DNA from: Fusibacillus kribbianus
GTDB lineage: Bacteria > Bacillota > Clostridia > Lachnospirales > Lachnospiraceae
Direction: 5' to 3'
Length of the DNA: 64,000 bases
NCBI RefSeq assembly: GCF_030053595.1
Contig: NZ_JASGBQ010000003.1
Location: 62,001 to 126,000, forward strand
A program made the position numbers and the translations under genes. Below are positions 31,231 through 41,165 of this stretch, one piece after another (positions within the stretch are counted from its first letter, which is position 1; each line of letters opens with the position of its first letter). The notes under the pieces are model-generated. The model worked only from the letters and a program-made list of their open reading frames with translations. It searched no databases and was not told where the DNA came from.

Positions 31231-33876
31231 TTATTTTTTCAGTTGATTTAAACGTTCCTTCACCTGAGCCATCATCTGCTCATATTTTTCCAGCTTGGCC
31301 TTTTCCTCCTGGATCTTGGCCTCCGGAGCCCGGCTGACGAATTTCTCATTGCCCAGCATTCCTCTGGAACGGGCCAGCTCCTTCTCAAGTTTTGCCTCTT
31401 CCTTTTCCAGCCGGTCAATTTCCTTGTCAATATCCACCAGCTCGGCAAAGGGCATATAGATCACTGCGCGGGCAGTAACGGCAGAAACGGCGTCCTCGGA
31501 AATGCCGCTCTTATCGGCCTGTACAAGGACCTCACTTGCAGAAGCCAGCGTAGCAAAGAATACGCGGCCGTTCTCAAAGATCTCCCGGACAGCGGCATCC
31601 TCAGACACCACGAATACCTTGGCCTTCTTGCTGGGCGGCACGTTCATGGAAGTGCGGACATTGCGGATGCTTCTGACTGCCTCCTTGATGGTCTCCACAG
31701 CCGTCTCATCCTCGGCAAAGCTCCACTCTTCCTTATATTCGGGCCACCTGGAGATCATAATGGACTCTTCCTCATCCTGCAGATTGCAGAAGATCTCCTC
31801 GGTAATGAAAGGCATATACGGATGCAAAAGCTTTAAGGACTGGATCAGAACGGTTTTCAGCGTCCAGAGAGCCGCTGCCTTCGTCTCGTCTGCATCGTTG
31901 TACAGACGGGGCTTCACCATCTCAATGTACCAGTCGCAGAATTCTTCCCAGATGAAATCATAGACCTTCTGAAGGGCAATGCCCAGCTCGTACTTGTCCA
32001 GATTCTCAGTCACATCCTTTGCCAGGGTGTTGACCTTGGAAAGGATCCACTTATCGGCCCCGGTCAGTTCCTCCAGGCTCACCTGATGAACGGGAGCCTT
32101 TTCAATATTCATCATAATGAAACGGGAAGCGTTCCATACTTTATTGGCAAAGTTTCTGCTGGCCTCCACCCGCTCCCAGTAGAAGCGCATGTCGTTTCCG
32201 GGTGCATTTCCGGTGATGAGGGTCATACGAAGGGCATCGGCGCCGTACTTATCCACCACTTCGAGGGGATCGATGCCGTTCCCCAGGGATTTGCTCATCT
32301 TCCGCCCCTGGGAATCCCGCACAAGGCCGTGGATCAGAACCGTATGGAAGGGCTCTTTGCCGGTCTGCTCCAGGCCGGAAAATACCATACGGATAACCCA
32401 GAAGAAGATGATATCATAGCCGGTCACCAGCACATCGGTGGGATAGAAGTAATCCATCTCCGGCGTCTTTTCCGGCCAGCCCAGGGTCGAGAAGGGCCAG
32501 AGGGCTGAGCTGAACCAGGTGTCCAGAGTGTCCTCATCCTGTACCATATGGGTCCAGCCGCACTTGGGGCATTTTTCCGGCATTTCCCTGGCCACTACCA
32601 TCTCTCCGCACTCCTGGCAGTAATAAGCCGGAATCCGATGGCCCCACCAGAGCTGTCTGGAAATACACCAGTCACGGATATTCTCCAGCCAGTGGAGATA
32701 TGTCTTTCCGAAGCTCTCCGGCACAAATTTCAGCCGGCCGGATTTCAGCGCCTCAATGGCAGGCTTTGCCATCTCGTCCATCTTTACAAACCACTGCTGC
32801 TTCACCATGGGCTCAATGGTCGTCTTGCAGCGGTCATGGGTTCCTACATTATGGGAATGGTCTTCAATCTTAACCAGAAGACCCATATCATCCAGTTCCT
32901 TCACGATGGCCTTTCTTGCCTCGTAGCGGTCCATTCCTTCATATTTTCCGCCATTGGCGTTGATGGTTGCATCATCGTTTAAGATGTTGATCTCTTCCAG
33001 ATTATGGCGCTTACCCACCTCGAAGTCATTGGGGTCATGAGCAGGAGTGATCTTTACGCAGCCGGTTCCGAATTCCTTATCCACGTACTCGTCCGCCACA
33101 ACGGGGATCTCTCTGTTCACAATGGGAAGGATCAGCATCTTTCCAACCAGATCCTGATACCGCTCGTCATCGGGATGAACAGCCACAGCCGTATCACCCA
33201 GCATGGTTTCCGGTCTGGTGGTGGCGATCTCCACAAATCGTCCGGGCTCACCCTTTACCGGGTAATTGATATGCCAGAAATGACCCGCCTGCTCCTCATG
33301 AACGACCTCGGCATCGGAAATGGAGGTCTTGCACTCCGGACACCAGTTGATGATCCTGGAGCCCTTGTAAATATATCCTTTTTCATAAAGACGGATGAAC
33401 ACCTCGAGCACGGCATCGGAGCAGCCCTCATCCATGGTAAACCGCTCTCTGTCCCAGTCTGCGGAGGAACCCAGCTTCTTTAACTGCTTTACGATCCTTC
33501 CGCCGTACTCTTCCTTCCACTCCCAGGCATACTTGAGGAATTCCTCACGGGTCAGATCCTCCTTGTTGATGCCCTCGCTTCTCAGCTTGTCGATGACCTT
33601 CACCTCAGTAGCGATGGCCGCATGGTCGGTGCCGGGCTGCCACAGGGCAGAATACCCCTGCATTCTCTTATAACGGATCAGAATGTCCTGCATGGTGTTG
33701 TCCAGGGCATGTCCCATATGCAGCTGTCCCGTGATGTTGGGCGGCGGCATTACAATGGTAAAGGGTTTCCTGTCCCGGTCCACCTCGGCGTGGAAATACT
33801 TCTTATCCAGCCACTTCTGATACAAACGCTCCTCAATATCCTGAGGATTGTAGGTCTTTTCCAATTCCCTGCTCAT
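31231..33876 (-). CDS. valS: Valyl-tRNA synthetase
   Basis: The 881-aa class I synthetase charges tRNA-Val. [14 protein letters not shown] (HIGH) is near residue 42, the editing domain runs from about 190 to 340, [10 protein letters not shown] (KMSKS) is near 520, and a C-terminal coiled-coil arm with [16 protein letters not shown] ends the protein, as in bacterial ValRS. ATG 33876 has AAGGAG 8 nt upstream; the extra codons further up would translate the leader. It is controlled by the T-box leader directly upstream. Confidence 0.98.
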   Translation of the reverse strand: MSRELEKTYNPQDIEERLYQKWLDKKYFHAEVDRDRKPFTIVMPPPNITGQLHMGHALDNTMQDILIRYKRMQGYSALWQPGTDHAAIATEVKVIDKLRSEGINKEDLTREEFLKYAWEWKEEYGGRIVKQLKKLGSSADWDRERFTMDEGCSDAVLEVFIRLYEKGYIYKGSRIINWCPECKTSISDAEVVHEEQAGHFWHINYPVKGEPGRFVEIATTRPETMLGDTAVAVHPDDERYQDLVGKMLILPIVNREIPVVADEYVDKEFGTGCVKITPAHDPNDFEVGKRHNLEEINILNDDATINANGGKYEGMDRYEARKAIVKELDDMGLLVKIEDHSHNVGTHDRCKTTIEPMVKQQWFVKMDEMAKPAIEALKSGRLKFVPESFGKTYLHWLENIRDWCISRQLWWGHRIPAYYCQECGEMVVAREMPEKCPKCGWTHMVQDEDTLDTWFSSALWPFSTLGWPEKTPEMDYFYPTDVLVTGYDIIFFWVIRMVFSGLEQTGKEPFHTVLIHGLVRDSQGRKMSKSLGNGIDPLEVVDKYGADALRMTLITGNAPGNDMRFYWERVEASRNFANKVWNASRFIMMNIEKAPVHQVSLEELTGADKWILSKVNTLAKDVTENLDKYELGIALQKVYDFIWEEFCDWYIEMVKPRLYNDADETKAAALWTLKTVLIQSLKLLHPYMPFITEEIFCNLQDEEESIMISRWPEYKEEWSFAEDETAVETIKEAVRSIRNVRTSMNVPPSKKAKVFVVSEDAAVREIFENGRVFFATLASASEVLVQADKSGISEDAVSAVTARAVIYMPFAELVDIDKEIDRLEKEEAKLEKELARSRGMLGNEKFVSRAPEAKIQEEKAKLEKYEQMMAQVKERLNQLKK

Positions 33877-33912
33877 GATCAATTCTCCTTTTCCTAACTG
33901 AATCCGCTGCAA

Positions 33913-33949
33913 TAAAAATGCCCTTTTCTGTCATCGACAGAAAAGGGCG
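33913..33949 (-). terminator. Terminator of the valS T-box leader
   Basis: On the minus strand GCCCTTTTCTGTC, loop GAT, GACAGAAAAGGGC, then ATTTTTATT. It follows the T-box sequence by a few bases, where the leader terminator of a T-box is expected. Confidence 0.92.
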
Positions 33950-34190
33950 AATCGTCGCGGTACCACCTTTTTTCAACTGTGGCTGTCCGCCTAAGCGGTG
34001 CTGCCGCAGTCCTCAAAAGCCCTGTAACGGGGGCTGACCGAGACCTCCTACTCCTGCCCCGAAGGCATCCGTTTCAGCGGCCCGGCTCAGAAGCTACCTT
34101 CCACCGATGCTCTCATGGACAGCCTCGCAGCCGGTGAACCGTCCTCTCTGCATGCGCCGTCGGTGTACTCCTCTTCATCATAGCCTGTAG
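33913..34190 (-). promoter_or_regulatory. T-box riboswitch upstream of valS
   Basis: The minus strand has the signature T-box GGTGGTACCGCG at 33956-33967, followed by a strong terminator. Upstream lies a long structured leader with CAGAGAGGAC, GAGGCTGTC and GGTGGAAGGTAGCTTCTGAGCC, as in stem I of synthetase T-boxes. The GTA in AGGTAGC (34095-34097) is in the expected place for the specifier codon and would read as Val. Uncharged tRNA-Val should stabilise the antiterminator and raise valS expression. Stem I ends are approximate. Confidence 0.93.
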
Positions 34191-34209
34191 CGTTTTCAAA
34201 TCTGCCCAG

Positions 34210-34238
34210 ATTATACTATATCCCGCGAAATTTGTAAA
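34210..34238 (-). promoter_or_regulatory. Promoter for the valS leader
   Basis: The minus strand reads TTTACA, a 17-nt spacer, TATAAT. It is about 20 nt before the first recognisable part of the T-box leader. Confidence 0.88.
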
Positions 34239-34300
34239 GAGGGAGATTTGATTCCTGAGTTTCCGCGGGAGTTTAACAGCTGAATTCTGTTCTGACAGCA

Positions 34301-35245
34301 CTATTCTGCAGAATCGTATGTACGCACCATCAGCACTTCACTGGACCCACTGACAAAGTGAGACGGACTCACTGTCTTTGACTGATCCGGCTGCAGATCT
34401 GTCAATTTAGCCATATATGCAATTCCGCCCACATAAATATCGTCTTCCATACAATACTTGTAAAACAGACGGACACAGGGAATATCCTGACCGGAAATGT
34501 TTGTCACTGTCAAGGTATTGTCACCGTTATCTTTGATCCGGATCTGATCCTCAGACAGCTCAAATTTATCCAGGCCGGCCACTTCTGCCGTGATGGAAGA
34601 ATAATCTCCCTCCTCAAAAGATGCCTTATTTGCTTCCATCGCCACAACAGTGGCACCGGCGGGAAGAGCAGACACTTTGAATAGCAGGCTTCTGTCCCCC
34701 TGCACAGCAGTGATCTCGGCATATTCCACATTGGAGGATCCATTATTGGTGACAGCCATGGCAGCTACACCGGAAATATCGGTATCGGAGCCATCTTCAA
34801 TAAACACACCGTCATAGCCTGCGATCTTTGTCACCGTCAGACCGGAATCCAGCTGACAGGGAAAGGATACAGAACCGGAAACACTCTGTCCGGAAGACTC
34901 ACTTCCACCGGTCAGATTTCCCAAAGAGCCTGAATTCTGTATCGGATTTGCCGCTGCACCGCCATTGCCCGACCAATTTTCCGTTTCTCCGGATGAAGAA
35001 GCTGAATCCTGACCGGTTACACCTTCCGTTTTTTCTTCCGTTTTTTCTTCCGTTTCCCCGATCGTAGAATTCTTTGTCTCTTCAACCACTGTCTCTGTTT
35101 TATCCCGATTATTTTCTCTTTTTGCAGAAATTATTTTTGCAACAAGAACAATAAGAACAATTGCAATGATGATCAGCACGGAAACAGCTGCGATCATTGA
35201 CAGATTGCGGTTTTTTTTATTTTTCTTTGTTATCCTTTTTCCCAT
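34301..35245 (-). CDS. Single-pass membrane protein with extracellular beta domain
   Basis: The 314-aa protein has a Lys/Arg-rich start, one membrane helix at about residues 16-40, a low-complexity linker rich in Glu, Thr, Ser and Gly (residues 45-120), and a C-terminal part of about 190 residues that looks all-beta (FPCQLDSGLTVTKIAGYDG onward). The positive-inside rule puts the C-terminal part outside. I recognise no family. ATG 35245 is preceded by AGAAGG; the longer frame would overlap the radical SAM gene. It starts four bases after that gene's stop, so the two are cotranscribed and it may be the target or partner of that enzyme. Confidence 0.75.
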   Translation of the reverse strand: MGKRITKKNKKNRNLSMIAAVSVLIIIAIVLIVLVAKIISAKRENNRDKTETVVEETKNSTIGETEEKTEEKTEGVTGQDSASSSGETENWSGNGGAAANPIQNSGSLGNLTGGSESSGQSVSGSVSFPCQLDSGLTVTKIAGYDGVFIEDGSDTDISGVAAMAVTNNGSSNVEYAEITAVQGDRSLLFKVSALPAGATVVAMEANKASFEEGDYSSITAEVAGLDKFELSEDQIRIKDNGDNTLTVTNISGQDIPCVRLFYKYCMEDDIYVGGIAYMAKLTDLQPDQSKTVSPSHFVSGSSEVLMVRTYDSAE

Positions 35246-35249
35246 CTTT

Positions 35250-36401
35250 CTAGCCTTCTTTCCTGCTGTCTGACAGCTCTGCTTCCAGGTGTTTGCAGGC
35301 TGCCGGATATTCATGGGCCATTCTGCACCGGTACTCCGGTACCTGGTGATAATTTCCGCTCTCTGTATACACCATGGCGGCACAGGCCTTACACTGATTT
35401 TTCAAACTACAGCCTTTACAGCGGGCCGGCAGCCGGATCGACGCAGCCAGCTCAGACGCCCTTTTCCAGGCTTCCTCAAAGCCAAGACTGAATACATCTG
35501 CATCCTCTCTCGGCGGCAGCATGCCGCAGGGCATGAGCTTTCCGTCCCAGGTTACCCAGAAGCTGCATTTTCCGGCACGACAGCGAATCCCCTCACCTTC
35601 CTCGTCGATAATCGGACAGTCCTCGCCCGGATCAGCCAAAAGACCGTCCAGTTCCTTCTCTTTTAAACGGCGCAGAAATTCCTGTTTTCCATTTAACAGC
35701 AACTCAACCTTAGCCGAATAATAAGCTGCCTCTTCCGGACTGAAACGATTATTCCAACCAATCTTTCCGGGATCGCGCCGCATCGGAGGGAACATATAGC
35801 TGGTTGCCTGAATGATCAGGCCTTCCTTCCGGCAAAAGTCAAAGATGCCCTCCAGATCCCCCACATTATAAGGCGTGATACTGCAGTTGATCTTGACACT
35901 GATGCCGGCTTCCTTCAAAAGATGAATGGCTCTCACAGCCTGGGTAAACCCTTTCGGATTTCCGCAGAGCCGGCCATAGGTTTCGTCTGATGCACCATAA
36001 AGGGTCATATTGATCCGGACCGGCGGCGTCTCCTTCAGCCACCGGATCACAGATTCGTCAATCAGGGTTCCGTTGGAATTGATGGAAATAATAAAGCCCA
36101 TCTTGTGGAGCGCTGCCAGGATTTCCTTAAAATCCGCCCGGAGAAATGGTTCTCCTCCTGTCAGCAAAAGATAGAGCATACCGTGTTTTTTGGCTTCCTC
36201 CGCCAGAGAGATCCATTCAGCCGCAGTCCGCAAGGGACGGATCGCTTCCTGTTTTTCCCTGTCGATGTGGATATAACACATTTTGCAGTCCATATTACAA
36301 AGCGGCGTCAGCTCAAAAGTCCCGTTTAAGGGAATATGAAGCCTGGCGGCTTTTTTATGGAAATACTCCGTAATCGGAGGTTCTACGGGGATCATTAACA
36401 T
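35250..36401 (-). CDS. Radical SAM/SPASM protein
   Basis: The 383-aa protein has the radical SAM cluster CNMDCKMC (Cx3Cx2C) at about residues 36-43, LLTGGEPFLR near 79, and a C-terminal SPASM-like domain with Cys in CRAGKCSF, LMPCGM, and CKGCSLKNQCKAC. Such proteins often modify peptides, cutting carbon-hydrogen bonds with help of extra iron-sulfur clusters. It sits after an HPr-kinase-like fragment, with a PqqD-like gene further upstream, the usual pair for a peptide-modifying radical SAM enzyme. No precursor peptide was found nearby. AAGGAGG is 12 nt before the start, a rather long spacing. Confidence 0.9.
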   Translation of the reverse strand: MLMIPVEPPITEYFHKKAARLHIPLNGTFELTPLCNMDCKMCYIHIDREKQEAIRPLRTAAEWISLAEEAKKHGMLYLLLTGGEPFLRADFKEILAALHKMGFIISINSNGTLIDESVIRWLKETPPVRINMTLYGASDETYGRLCGNPKGFTQAVRAIHLLKEAGISVKINCSITPYNVGDLEGIFDFCRKEGLIIQATSYMFPPMRRDPGKIGWNNRFSPEEAAYYSAKVELLLNGKQEFLRRLKEKELDGLLADPGEDCPIIDEEGEGIRCRAGKCSFWVTWDGKLMPCGMLPPREDADVFSLGFEEAWKRASELAASIRLPARCKGCSLKNQCKACAAMVYTESGNYHQVPEYRCRMAHEYPAACKHLEAELSDSRKEG

Positions 36402-36406
36402 CAGAA

Positions 36407-36680
36407 TCAGACTCCTCCTTGATACAAATTCAACAACGCCTGTTTCAATACCTGAACCGATTCAACATCAGGCCGACACTCCAGCCGAAATACAGGGATC
36501 TCAGTTGCCAGCATCGAAAGCAGGCTGATACTTTTCTCTACATCATTTCTGCTCCAGCGATGGATCAGAGTTTCCGGATATAAACAGCGGATAGCTTCAG
36601 CCGGGGACAGCCTGCGAATCTTGTTTTCTTTCGCCTGCCGAAGAATAACAAGCATGGAAAAAGTGAGTATTCCGGCCGAT
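36407..36680 (-). pseudogene. HPr-kinase-like protein, C-terminal fragment
   Basis: About 90 codons remain in frame, ending six bases before the radical SAM start. The reading RQAKENKIRRLSPAEAIRC and HRWSRNDVEKSISLLSML fits the C-terminal part of HprK-like serine kinases found in peptide and sugar-linked clusters. No P-loop or N-terminus is present; upstream of about 36680 the sequence turns into the antisense strand of an IS21 transposase gene. The gene was cut by the insertion or by the deletion that went with it. The fragment's family call rests on one conserved block. Confidence 0.65.
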
Positions 36681-36740
36681 TTTGAACCGTCAATCCGGTC
36701 GCCAGATACCGCTGTTCCAGCGTACACGATACCGGATAAG

Positions 36741-37736
36741 TAGCTCCTGTGGACAGAATACCTCGAGGAATGCCGCCTCGCCGGTGATGAGCCCCTCATG
36801 TACTCCCAGTTCTGCTACTACATCCAACAGGATGAGCAGAAGCGGCGTGCTACCATGCACATCAACCGGAAACCCGGAGAACAGGTGGAGGTTGGCTGGG
36901 CTGGGGATCCGGCACACATCATTGACCCGGATACCGGAGAGATCATCAACGCTTATCTCTTCGTTGGGGTTATGACTTACAGCCAGTATCCCTACGTGGA
37001 AGCGTTTGTCGATGAAAAACAACCATCCTGGATTACAGCACATGTCCACATGTATGAATACTTTGGCGGCATTGGTACCATTTCTACATGGATCACCGCC
37101 GCCCTGCGCAATGAACAGTTCTTTTCCATCAGCGAGTTAACCATGCCATTCATGAAAAGCTGGAAATCTTCAGCCATCGTCCAGTTCAATTATCACATAT
37201 CCTGTGCCGGAATGCTATACTCAGTTCCGCATGAATGCATAAAACGCAAGGTTGATGTGAGGCTTACCAGTACAACCATAGAAATTTTTTATAATAATAA
37301 CCGTATTGCTTCCCATCGCCGACTCTATGGTCGTAAGGGGCAGTACAGTACGATTACCGAGCATATGCCGGTTTCCCATCAGCAGTATCTGGAGTGGAAT
37401 GGTGACCGTTTCCGCAAGTGGGGAGAACGGATCGGAACCAGTACATACCAGGTTGTCGATGGCATCCTGAACTCCAAACGTGTGGAGCAGCAGTCTTACA
37501 GGAGCTGCATGGGCTTATTAAAGCTCGCTGACAAGTATTCGGTCGACCGACTGGAAGCTGCTTGTGAAAAGGTTCTTACCTTCACTGCCACGCCCAGTTA
37601 CAAAAGTATTAAAAATATCCTTGATACTGGCAATGACAGAACGCCGCTTGACGGGCAACGGGCACCTGCTATAAAGACCGCATCTACACAGAGCAGCCAT
37701 GTGCTTACCAGAGGCGCTGATTACTATCGGAGGTAA
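36741..37736 (+). pseudogene. istA: IS21 transposase IstA, degraded
   Basis: The open part from 36798 encodes 312 residues, and IstA-like codons extend upstream to an in-frame TAG at 36741; the helix-turn-helix N-terminus is lost. The DDE-type core is partly kept (VEVGWAGDPAHII, YSQYPYVEAF). Compared with typical IstA (about 500 aa), two segments are missing in frame: one between YFGGIG and STWITAALRNEQFF, which held a catalytic Asp, and one between ELTMPF and VQFNYHIS. The C-terminal part is well kept (RLYGRKGQYST, SCMGLLKLADKYS). It cannot be active. Confidence 0.85.
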
Positions 37737-37741
37737 GGATT

Positions 37742-38290
37742 ATGACCATTCAAAGCACCTCCGGACGCAAACTCAACCGGACATTGATTGAACGGCTGGC
37801 CACTTGTGAATACATCACAGAGCACCGAAACATTTTTATTACAGGAGCCACTGGCAGTAGAAAAACCCATCTGGCTTGCGCATTTGGTATGGAAGCATGC
37901 AAACAGCGTTTCAAGACCAGATACATCCGTCTCCCGGGTCTTCTCCTTGAATTGGAGATGGCACGGAGTGATGGCTCTTATAAAAAGGTACAGGCGAAAT
38001 ATGCGAATCCTGTTCTGCTCATCATAGATGAATGGCTTTTATTGAAGCCAACAGAATCCGAGCAACACGACATTCTGGAATTATTGCACCGAAGACGTCG
38101 GAATTCATCTACGATCTTCCGTTCCCAGTATGACTCGAACGGATGGTATGACCAGCTTGGCGGTGACGACAGCCCACTTTCCGAGGCCATTCTCGACCGT
38201 ATCAAGCATGATGCCTACAAAATCAACATCGTTCCTCCGGAACAGCGGTATCCGTTCCTCCGGAACAAGGGTACATTTTCACCAGAATAA
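37742..38290 (+). pseudogene. istB: IS21 helper ATPase IstB, truncated
   Basis: The frame gives 182 residues, against about 250 for IstB; the N-terminal part is short. The Walker A reads GATGSRKTHLA, where the Gly before Lys is replaced by Arg, and the Walker B is LLIIDEWLL. The Arg in the P-loop should block ATP binding. It follows istA by 5 bp, as usual in the family. Confidence 0.85.
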
Positions 38291-38382
38291 ACAGGATGCT
38301 CATACTTGGTGGCTACCACTCAGGCGCAGCACCGTTCCTGAGATCTTTTTACGAATGTTTTGCAACTTTCGGTATTTTTATT

Positions 38383-38592
38383 TTACAATAAACATATTAG
38401 AAAATCCACAGGAATATTTGGCGCTTCCGGATGATGCTTGAGGAGCATCCTTACCGCCGTAGTCTTCCCTGAAGCTGCTGCTCCTTCAATATAAATAGAA
38501 GGGAATACAATGATTCCCTTCTCCAACGCTGCTGTTTTATCTATATAGTACTGATTTTCCATCAAAGGGCCATACTGACTCTTATTTTGCAT
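38383..38592 (-). pseudogene. P-loop protein, N-terminal fragment cut by IS21
   Basis: The frame begins inside the last codons of the PqqD-like gene and runs 69 codons; real sequence ends near 38395, where IS21 begins. It has a P-loop, IEGAAASGKTTAVRMLL (residues 35-51), near the N-terminus, as in MalT/LuxR-like regulators or other STAND-type ATPases. That position does not suit an HprK, so it is probably a different gene from the fragment at 36407-36680. The rest of the gene is lost in this window. Confidence 0.6.
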
Positions 38593-38866
38593 CGTTTCCA
38601 TCCTTTGTAAGAATTCCCCCATCAACGAGCTTGTCCAGAAATTCCTGAATGTCTTCCCTGGCAACACTTTCTTCCACATCATATTCATCCAGAATTCCCT
38701 GAACCAATTCATCAAATGTGATCTCATTCTGGAGCATATTCCAGAGAGAAACACCTACTTCATTGACTGTGATCAGTCCGTTGAATTCCAGCACCGTCTT
38801 CCCGGTGGGAATGATCACATAATCCCCTGCAATTTCCCGAAGGACAAATTCCCTGTCTATTTTCAT
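38582..38866 (-). CDS. PqqD family peptide-binding protein
   Basis: The 94-aa protein has the compact winged-helix PqqD pattern: an opening FVLREIAGDYVIIPTG, LNEVG-like ITVNEVGVSLWNML at about residues 33-46, an acidic helix (FDELVQGILDEYDVEE), and a closing FLDKLVDGGIL. PqqD-type proteins bind the leader of a precursor peptide and present it to a modifying enzyme such as a radical SAM protein; one is encoded 2.2 kb away on the same strand. It has its own promoter. The next gene in the transcript is destroyed by IS21. Confidence 0.85.
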   Translation of the reverse strand: MKIDREFVLREIAGDYVIIPTGKTVLEFNGLITVNEVGVSLWNMLQNEITFDELVQGILDEYDVEESVAREDIQEFLDKLVDGGILTKDGNDAK

Positions 38867-38905
38867 ACTGTTCCAATTCCTTTTTTAAAAAATACACTTT
38901 AGTTC

Positions 38906-38934
38906 ATTATATCCCATCTCAAAATAAAATACAA
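38906..38934 (-). promoter_or_regulatory. Promoter for the PqqD-like gene
   Basis: The minus strand reads TTGTAT, a 17-nt spacer, TATAAT, about 40 bp upstream of the PqqD start. It splits this module from the long EPS transcript. Confidence 0.75.
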
Positions 38935-39021
38935 GAGCGATTCATGTAAATAAAAGCGCTGATCAAGTCGAAATCCAAACGATGAAGCTGCAGGAATTTC
39001 CGGTTTTTATATCCAAACTGC

Positions 39022-40269
39022 TTATTTTATAATTCCATATTCCTTCAACAGTTTAATCCTCTGATTCCCGATCCGGACAGCTTCTGAAGCACTGTTGTCA
39101 GAAACCTCTCCCAGTTCTTTTCCGTATCTCAAAATCCGCTTTATCCATGCTGCCGGAAGCAGATAGGGATATTTTTTCAGATATGGATAATTTTGCTCCA
39201 AATTCCTTGCAGAAGGAAAAAGCGTTTTCAAAACCGGGATCCCCTTTTTCTTTCCCTGTTTATTTGCTGCCACAGCATTCAACGTCATACTGCTGCTGTG
39301 TTTTCTGCTCATCTCCGCTCCGCCGTATATTCCTCCGTACAGCAGATCTTCCAGCATAAGAGTTTCATCCACCTGTATGCTTCTCCATTCTTCCGGACAG
39401 CATGCTTCCTCCGGATCGAACGTCAGATACTTCTGGCCAATCCGGAATAATGCCGCAGTAAACAGCTCCGCATGAATCTCCCGACACTGTCTCCGGACCA
39501 GTTTCCAATCAATTTCACTGCCATACCGATTTGCAAACAGAATGATATCGCATACCTGCCGGATGCCGAAACCGCTGTGGAGAAAATGTTTGAAAGCATG
39601 GCATATCAAATAAAACAGGTGATCTGTATATCCCATGGTCCAAACATTATCATTTTGGATATTCTCCTCCACCGCCCGGTCAAATGCTCCTTCAAAGAAT
39701 TGGTTGAATTCCCCATACGCATCCGATTCCGGCGGAAACAGGCTTTTATGGAGCTCTATATATAAAGGACTGTTTTTCTTTCTGTAGGGCACCTCATATG
39801 CATTATATATATCCTGCTTCGGTTCCAACAGATACATCCCATCCTCCGCCATAATCCTATGGCAGACGGGGAACTGCTCAGGCAGAATCAGAATGTCTTC
39901 ATCACTGGACATCCTGTGATCCGGCTGATGATACAAATTCCGGCAGATAATTCCCTTCACAACCAGCGGCTTGATCCCAGCCTCCCGTAATTTCCGCATA
40001 AGTTTCAGAAACTCACTGGTTTTGATGGTCTGCAGCGTGACCGCCTGAACTGTTCTTCTTTTGTAGGGAGAAAAAAACTGCGGAGCAATGTTCTGTGCGG
40101 CAGGGCAATCATATACCGCTTCATAAATCATCGGCAGAACATGGTGCGCTTCCGCCAGATTGAACAGAGCCATCCACTCCCCCGGTTCCATCCCATTCTC
40201 CCATGTCACCTTTTCATTTTTAAGCGCCGCTTTCAATGCATCCAAAAATAATACCTGTATCTGTTCCAT
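39022..40269 (-). CDS. Nucleotidyltransferase family protein (NTP_transf_5)
   Basis: The 415-aa protein fits the NTP_transf_5 group. The active site block VVKGIICRNLY is followed by RMSSDEDILIL (around residue 117), where the acidic residues in S-D-E-D would bind metal. The N-terminal helical part (LFNLAEAHHVLPMIYEA) is typical. Members occur in lasso-peptide and other RiPP clusters and in polysaccharide loci; their substrate is mostly unknown. It lies 8 bp after the metallophosphoesterase gene and 155 bp before the PqqD gene. Confidence 0.8.
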   Translation of the reverse strand: MEQIQVLFLDALKAALKNEKVTWENGMEPGEWMALFNLAEAHHVLPMIYEAVYDCPAAQNIAPQFFSPYKRRTVQAVTLQTIKTSEFLKLMRKLREAGIKPLVVKGIICRNLYHQPDHRMSSDEDILILPEQFPVCHRIMAEDGMYLLEPKQDIYNAYEVPYRKKNSPLYIELHKSLFPPESDAYGEFNQFFEGAFDRAVEENIQNDNVWTMGYTDHLFYLICHAFKHFLHSGFGIRQVCDIILFANRYGSEIDWKLVRRQCREIHAELFTAALFRIGQKYLTFDPEEACCPEEWRSIQVDETLMLEDLLYGGIYGGAEMSRKHSSSMTLNAVAANKQGKKKGIPVLKTLFPSARNLEQNYPYLKKYPYLLPAAWIKRILRYGKELGEVSDNSASEAVRIGNQRIKLLKEYGIIK

Positions 40270-40277
40270 ACCTATCC

Positions 40278-41165
40278 TTATCTGCCGCTCTCCTTCGGCA
40301 TAAAATCTACAATCACAACTTCCGGGATATTATTCAATCGGGGAACTGTTTCTGTACTGCCCAGACCTCTTGATAATACCATAACTTTACTCTCATCGTC
40401 CGAAAAATAAAGCCCACATTCTTTTCCGGGAAACCACCCCTGATCCGGCGCCCAAAGACCGCCTATAAAAGGGATCCTGATCTGCCCGCCATGGGCATGC
40501 CCCGCAAAAACACAATCTACATCCCACTCGCTGATGCCATCATTCACAATCCAGCAAGCCGGCATATGACACATCAGAATCGTATATCGCTCCGTATTCT
40601 GAAATTCTGTAAGGAATCGGCACTCCTCCGGAGCTGCCTCACCGGTTGACAGATATTCGGCCGGCAGACAATACCCATAAATGCCGCCAATGCGAAGCTG
40701 CTGCCCGTTAATGGAAATATCCACATATTCTTTTTCCAGAACAGCCGCCCCGGCTTCTTCGTACATCCCGGCAATATCAACGCCAAATTTTTCCTGATAT
40801 TCCACTTCATGATTGCCCAGAGAAACATAAACAGGTGCTATGGTACAAAGGCCGGAAATCAAATCACATGCAATGTCCACCCGATCGTCATCAGAATTCA
40901 ACAAATCTCCAGTAATGAGGATCAAATCAGGAGATTGGGCAGACACCAAATCAACCAAATCATGATTTTTCTCTCCGAACATACTGTTATGCAAATCTGT
41001 AATCTGTACTATCCTAATTGATTTCTTGATTTCATCTATCAATATACTGTATGAGGTACAAGTCAAAGAATGTTTCGACTGATAGAAACTTGTACCGACC
41101 AATATGACAATAATCAAGAAAAATATAAGGAGAATATTGAACCTTCGACCAATTTTTGATTTCAA
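40278..41165 (-). CDS. Membrane-anchored metallophosphoesterase, YkuE-like
   Basis: The 295-aa protein has one N-terminal membrane helix (residues 10-28) and the full calcineurin-type metal site: DLHNSMFG, GDLLNSDDD, GNHEVEY, CHMPACW and GHAHGGQ. These proteins split phosphodiesters or phosphomonoesters outside the membrane, in some cases on lipid-linked compounds. It is the last gene before the nucleotidyltransferase and follows a short 29-codon frame. Its place at the edge of the EPS operon suggests envelope substrates. Confidence 0.88.
   Translation of the reverse strand: MKSKIGRRFNILLIFFLIIVILVGTSFYQSKHSLTCTSYSILIDEIKKSIRIVQITDLHNSMFGEKNHDLVDLVSAQSPDLILITGDLLNSDDDRVDIACDLISGLCTIAPVYVSLGNHEVEYQEKFGVDIAGMYEEAGAAVLEKEYVDISINGQQLRIGGIYGYCLPAEYLSTGEAAPEECRFLTEFQNTERYTILMCHMPACWIVNDGISEWDVDCVFAGHAHGGQIRIPFIGGLWAPDQGWFPGKECGLYFSDDESKVMVLSRGLGSTETVPRLNNIPEVVIVDFMPKESGR

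Larger units (their letters stand above)
36681..38394 (+). mobile_element. Decayed IS21 family element
   Basis: The stretch holds remnants of istA and istB in the usual order and orientation, 5 bp apart, opposite to all flanking genes. The right end is probably at 38394, where the sequence ends ACA (TGT on the other strand, as in IS21 ends) and the broken host reading frame resumes. The left end is missing, since istA begins in the middle of the gene. Both genes carry damage. The element lies inside the PqqD/radical SAM gene set and separates fragments of two genes that were probably not one. No intact target duplication was seen. Confidence 0.8.

Noticed and set aside
34113-34301. Short minus-strand frame in the valS leader
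   Set aside because: It overlaps the promoter and T-box stem I and has no ribosome site.
38867-39021. Precursor peptide gene next to the PqqD-like gene
   Set aside because: The 155-bp gap holds a promoter, and I saw no frame with a ribosome site that looks like a leader-core peptide.
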